From: DAOSEK01 sp035363095 | GTDB lineage: Archaea; Nanobdellota; Nanobdellia; Woesearchaeales; UBA119 | DNA length: 15,495 nucleotides | NCBI GenBank assembly: GCA_035363095.1 | Contig: DAOSEK010000024.1 | Span: forward strand, 1-15,495 | Direction: 5' to 3' | Shown here: positions 13,434-15,495 of the stretch, one piece after another | Numbering within the stretch: position 1 is the stretch's first letter | Layout of the letters: every line of letters begins with the position of its first letter | Program-made: the position numbers and the translations under genes | The notes under the pieces: model-generated | The model's database searches: none | What the model was told of the DNA's origin: nothing | Seen by the model: only the letters and a program-made list of their open reading frames with translations

Positions 13434-13442
13434 TTTATAAAG
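13434..13442 (+). promoter_or_regulatory. Promoter of the DUF262 gene
   Basis: TTTATAAAG, centred about 27 bases before the ATG at 13465, with no ribosome site. A leaderless transcript is expected. Confidence 0.65.
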
Positions 13443-13464
13443 AATCTGCTTTTATTAAGTTTAT

Positions 13465-15216
13465 ATGTCATTTCAAACACCTATCACAATTATAGAAGCT
13501 ATTGAAAATATTGAAGGCAACCATTTTTTACTTCCTGCAATTCAAAGAGAATTTGAATGGGAACATTCCAAAATTGAAAGGTTATTTGATTCAATTATGA
13601 GAAATTATCCTATAAGTTCTTTTCTTTTTTGGCGTGTTGAAGGCGAGACAAAAACAGCATATAAATTTTATAAATTTCTAAGAATTTTTAGAGAGGGATT
13701 CAAAACCCATAATCAAGAAATTGATACAAATGGACATTCTGATTTTACAGCAGTTCTTGATGGTCAGCAAAGATTAACTTCTCTTTATATTGGACTAAAA
13801 GGAAGTTATGCTTACAAGAAACCTCGTGTTTGGTGGGAAGATACAGAATATGCTATACCAACAAGACATTTATATCTTAATATTCTTGAGCCATTGAAAG
13901 ACGAAGAAGATGGCAGAATCTATGAATTTAAATTTTTGACAAAATCAGAATCTGAAAAGAATCCTGAAAAATGGTTTAAGGTTGGAAAAATATTAGAGTT
14001 GAGAAACAATTTTAAGTTTAATAAATTCTTGGATGAAAATAACTATAAAGAAAATGAATTTACTTATGAAACACTATCAAGATTACAAGAAGTTATCCAT
14101 ACAGAAAGAGTAATCAATTATTTCTTAGAAAAGGAACAAGATATAGATAAGGCATTAAACATTTTTATAAGAATAAATAGTGGTGGAGAACCTCTTGATT
14201 TTTCAGATTTACTTATGTCGATTGCTGTTGCTAATTGGTCTGAAAAAGATGCAAGAAAAGAGATTCATCAATTAGTCGATGAGATAAGAGATAAAGGATT
14301 CTTTATCGACAAAGATTTCATATTAAAATCTTTTTTATTGCTTCATAGCAAAGATATTAGATTCAAAGTAACAAATTTTAGCAGAGATAATGCCAAAAAT
14401 TTTGAACAAGAATGGGATAAAATTAGTCTTTCAATTCATAGAACTTTTGACTTAATTAAAGGTTTTGGATTTGTTGAATCTTCTCTAACATCCAAACACG
14501 CATTATTGCCTATAATCTATTATCTATATCATAAAAATATTGCCGATGGCTTTCCTACAAAGAAAGAATTTGAAGAAGATAGAGCTTTGATAAAAAAATG
14601 GCTTCATATCGTTTTAATAAAACGAATTTTTGGAGGTCAAGCTGATCAAATTCTTACAAGTATTAGAACCGTTTTTACATCCGATGTCAATAAAGAAAAG
14701 ATAAAATCGCAGCTTACTAATTTCCCAATCAGTCAAATTCAAGACAAACTTAAAGGAACTACCAAGGATATGACTATTGATGATGACTTTATAGATAATT
14801 TGTTGAAAAATCAAAAAGATGGAGGATTGACATTTTCAATCTTAGCTTTACTATATCCTAATTTAGATTACAAAAATGGTGATTTCCATAAAGATCATTT
14901 ACATCCACATTCATCTTTTAGATATAAATTATTAAAAGAAAAAATATCTGAAGATAAGATTAATTTCTATCTTGATACTGACAATAATAATAGCATCTTA
15001 AATCTTCAATTATTAGATGCTAATGAAAATGAATCTAAACAAGATAAAAACTTAAACGATTGGGTAATTGCAGAAAGCCAAAAGCAAAATATAAGTGTAG
15101 AAAAATTTTGTGAAAACCATATTATCCCAAATATTTTAGAATTTAATCAATTTCCAGAATTCATTAAAAAAAGAAAAGGACTATTAAAAGAAAAGTTAAA
15201 AGAAATAATAAACTAA
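13465..15216 (+). CDS. DUF262 protein with C-terminal HNH-like motif, candidate anti-phage nuclease
   Basis: The protein has 583 residues. The N-terminal DUF262 domain shows LPAIQREFEW (23-32), YPISSFLFW (48-56) and the diagnostic D99-G-Q-Q-R103, then FIRINSGGEPLDFSDLL (234-250). This ParB/Srx-like domain binds and hydrolyses nucleotides in relatives such as GmrS and SspE. The C-terminus has DFHKDHLHP (473-481) and SILNLQLLDANENESKQDK (510-528), matching a DUF1524-like HNH site with D477, H478 and N513. That single-chain layout is like GmrSD and SspE, which cut phage DNA with modified bases or phosphorothioate marks. No Ssp or Dnd modification genes are in the window, so a type IV role fits better. 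Confidence 0.85.
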   Translation: MSFQTPITIIEAIENIEGNHFLLPAIQREFEWEHSKIERLFDSIMRNYPISSFLFWRVEGETKTAYKFYKFLRIFREGFKTHNQEIDTNGHSDFTAVLDGQQRLTSLYIGLKGSYAYKKPRVWWEDTEYAIPTRHLYLNILEPLKDEEDGRIYEFKFLTKSESEKNPEKWFKVGKILELRNNFKFNKFLDENNYKENEFTYETLSRLQEVIHTERVINYFLEKEQDIDKALNIFIRINSGGEPLDFSDLLMSIAVANWSEKDARKEIHQLVDEIRDKGFFIDKDFILKSFLLLHSKDIRFKVTNFSRDNAKNFEQEWDKISLSIHRTFDLIKGFGFVESSLTSKHALLPIIYYLYHKNIADGFPTKKEFEEDRALIKKWLHIVLIKRIFGGQADQILTSIRTVFTSDVNKEKIKSQLTNFPISQIQDKLKGTTKDMTIDDDFIDNLLKNQKDGGLTFSILALLYPNLDYKNGDFHKDHLHPHSSFRYKLLKEKISEDKINFYLDTDNNNSILNLQLLDANENESKQDKNLNDWVIAESQKQNISVEKFCENHIIPNILEFNQFPEFIKKRKGLLKEKLKEIIN

Positions 15217-15360
15217 GCCAGATTCTTTATTGTATTTAGAGTGTGTCCCTTTATTCTTGTTCTTGATGTATCGCATTCGCTCATTTGATAGAACGCCCAA
15301 ATCTCAAACTTCTTCGGCTTCGCCTCGACCACGCTGCGCTCTCGCCTATCGGCTCGGGGC

Positions 15361-15448
15361 AATTAACAGGAATTTAACGGAAAAATGCTCGGCTCGCATT
15401 TTTCCCAAATCGCTCTTCGAGCGACTTCGTTAAATTCCGATGTTAAAT
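15361..15448 (+). repeat. attC site M (88 bp)
   Basis: R'' is AATTAAC at 15361-15367 and R' is GTTAAAT at 15442-15448. The arms GGAATTTAACG and CGTTAAATTCC pair, with an extra GA. The hairpins are AAAATGC...GCATTTT, shared with site B, and TCGCTCTTCGAGCGA. Confidence 0.88.
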
Positions 15449-15495
15449 ACAATAAAATTTCCATTTCTTTTTTTTAGTTTTGGGGAGTTCCGTGC
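15443..15495 (+). mobile_element. Start of cassette 13 (cut by window edge)
   Basis: Only 53 bases are visible, with no gene. Its opening GTTAAATAC predicts that the next attC to the right begins with R'' GTATTTAAC. Confidence 0.7.

Larger units (their letters stand above)
13331..15442 (+). mobile_element. Integron cassette 12 (DUF262 protein gene)
   Basis: GTTAATTGC at the start matches R'' GCAATTAAC of site M. Inverted repeats are 13341-13354 with 15295-15308 (14 bp perfect) and 13366-13376 with 15239-15249 (11 bp). The pre-attC motif is CGCTGCGCT at 15332-15340. Confidence 0.85.

Noticed and set aside
15230..15433. Plus-strand open frame of 67 codons
   Set aside because: It covers the cassette-end repeat arm and attC M, with no ribosome site.
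1..15495. Integron integrase, attI site, transposase, tRNA or rRNA
   Set aside because: I looked for tyrosine recombinase motifs, DDE transposases and structural RNA signatures and saw none in the window.

Overview
The window is a stretch of an integron cassette array with no integrase and no attI site in view. Eleven complete attC recombination sites (plus a right half at the left edge and one interrupted by an assembly gap) lie head-to-tail on the + strand and divide the sequence into about twelve cassettes. The strongest evidence is internal. Each cassette begins just after the G of a GTTA box, and in every one of the eleven cassettes that can be tested its first 8-9 bases are the exact reverse complement of the R'' box of its own attC. 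For example, GTTATGTC at 21 matches GACATAAC before 641, GTTCTATTC at 2669 matches GAATAGAAC at 3494, and GTTAATTGC at 13330 matches GCAATTAAC at 15359. This is what insertion of circular cassettes produces.

The host looks archaeal, probably from an uncultured AT-rich lineage such as DPANN. Nearly every transcription unit has a TTTATAAA/TTTATATA-type TATA box 26-30 bases before the start codon (leaderless or very short leader), with Shine-Dalgarno sites mainly on downstream operon genes. No bacterial -35/-10 promoter is needed to explain any gene. A run of exactly 100 Ns (6971-7070) says the sequence is a scaffolded assembly.

Layout by cassette: (1) 22-746, predicted lipoprotein, minus strand. 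(2) 747-2669, restriction-modification pair (beta-type DNA methyltransferase plus HNH nuclease), minus strand. (3) 2670-3641, five-helix membrane protein, plus strand. (4) 3642-6916, two radical SAM proteins flanked by two DUF5680-type proteins, minus strand. (5) 6917-7172, gene-less cassette broken by the N gap. (6) 7173-7888, 79-residue hydrophobic protein, minus strand. (7-9) 7889-8636, three tandem copies of the same ~249-bp gene-less cassette. (10) 8637-12085, HaeIII-type restriction enzyme, its m5C methyltransferase, a membrane protein and a ThsB-like TIR protein, plus strand. (11) 12086-13330, Mrr. (12) 13331-15442, DUF262 protein with a C-terminal HNH-like motif. A thirteenth cassette starts at 15443.

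Four of eight gene-bearing cassettes carry defence genes, so the array behaves as a mobile defence store. Half the gene-bearing cassettes point against the attC direction and each has its own promoter, so expression does not depend on an integron promoter. Two cassettes carry four genes each. The cassettes also share features beyond a textbook attC: a CRYTGCRYT motif 17-30 bases before every R'' box, extra hairpins on the attC, and nested inverted repeats at the cassette ends that bracket the genes.
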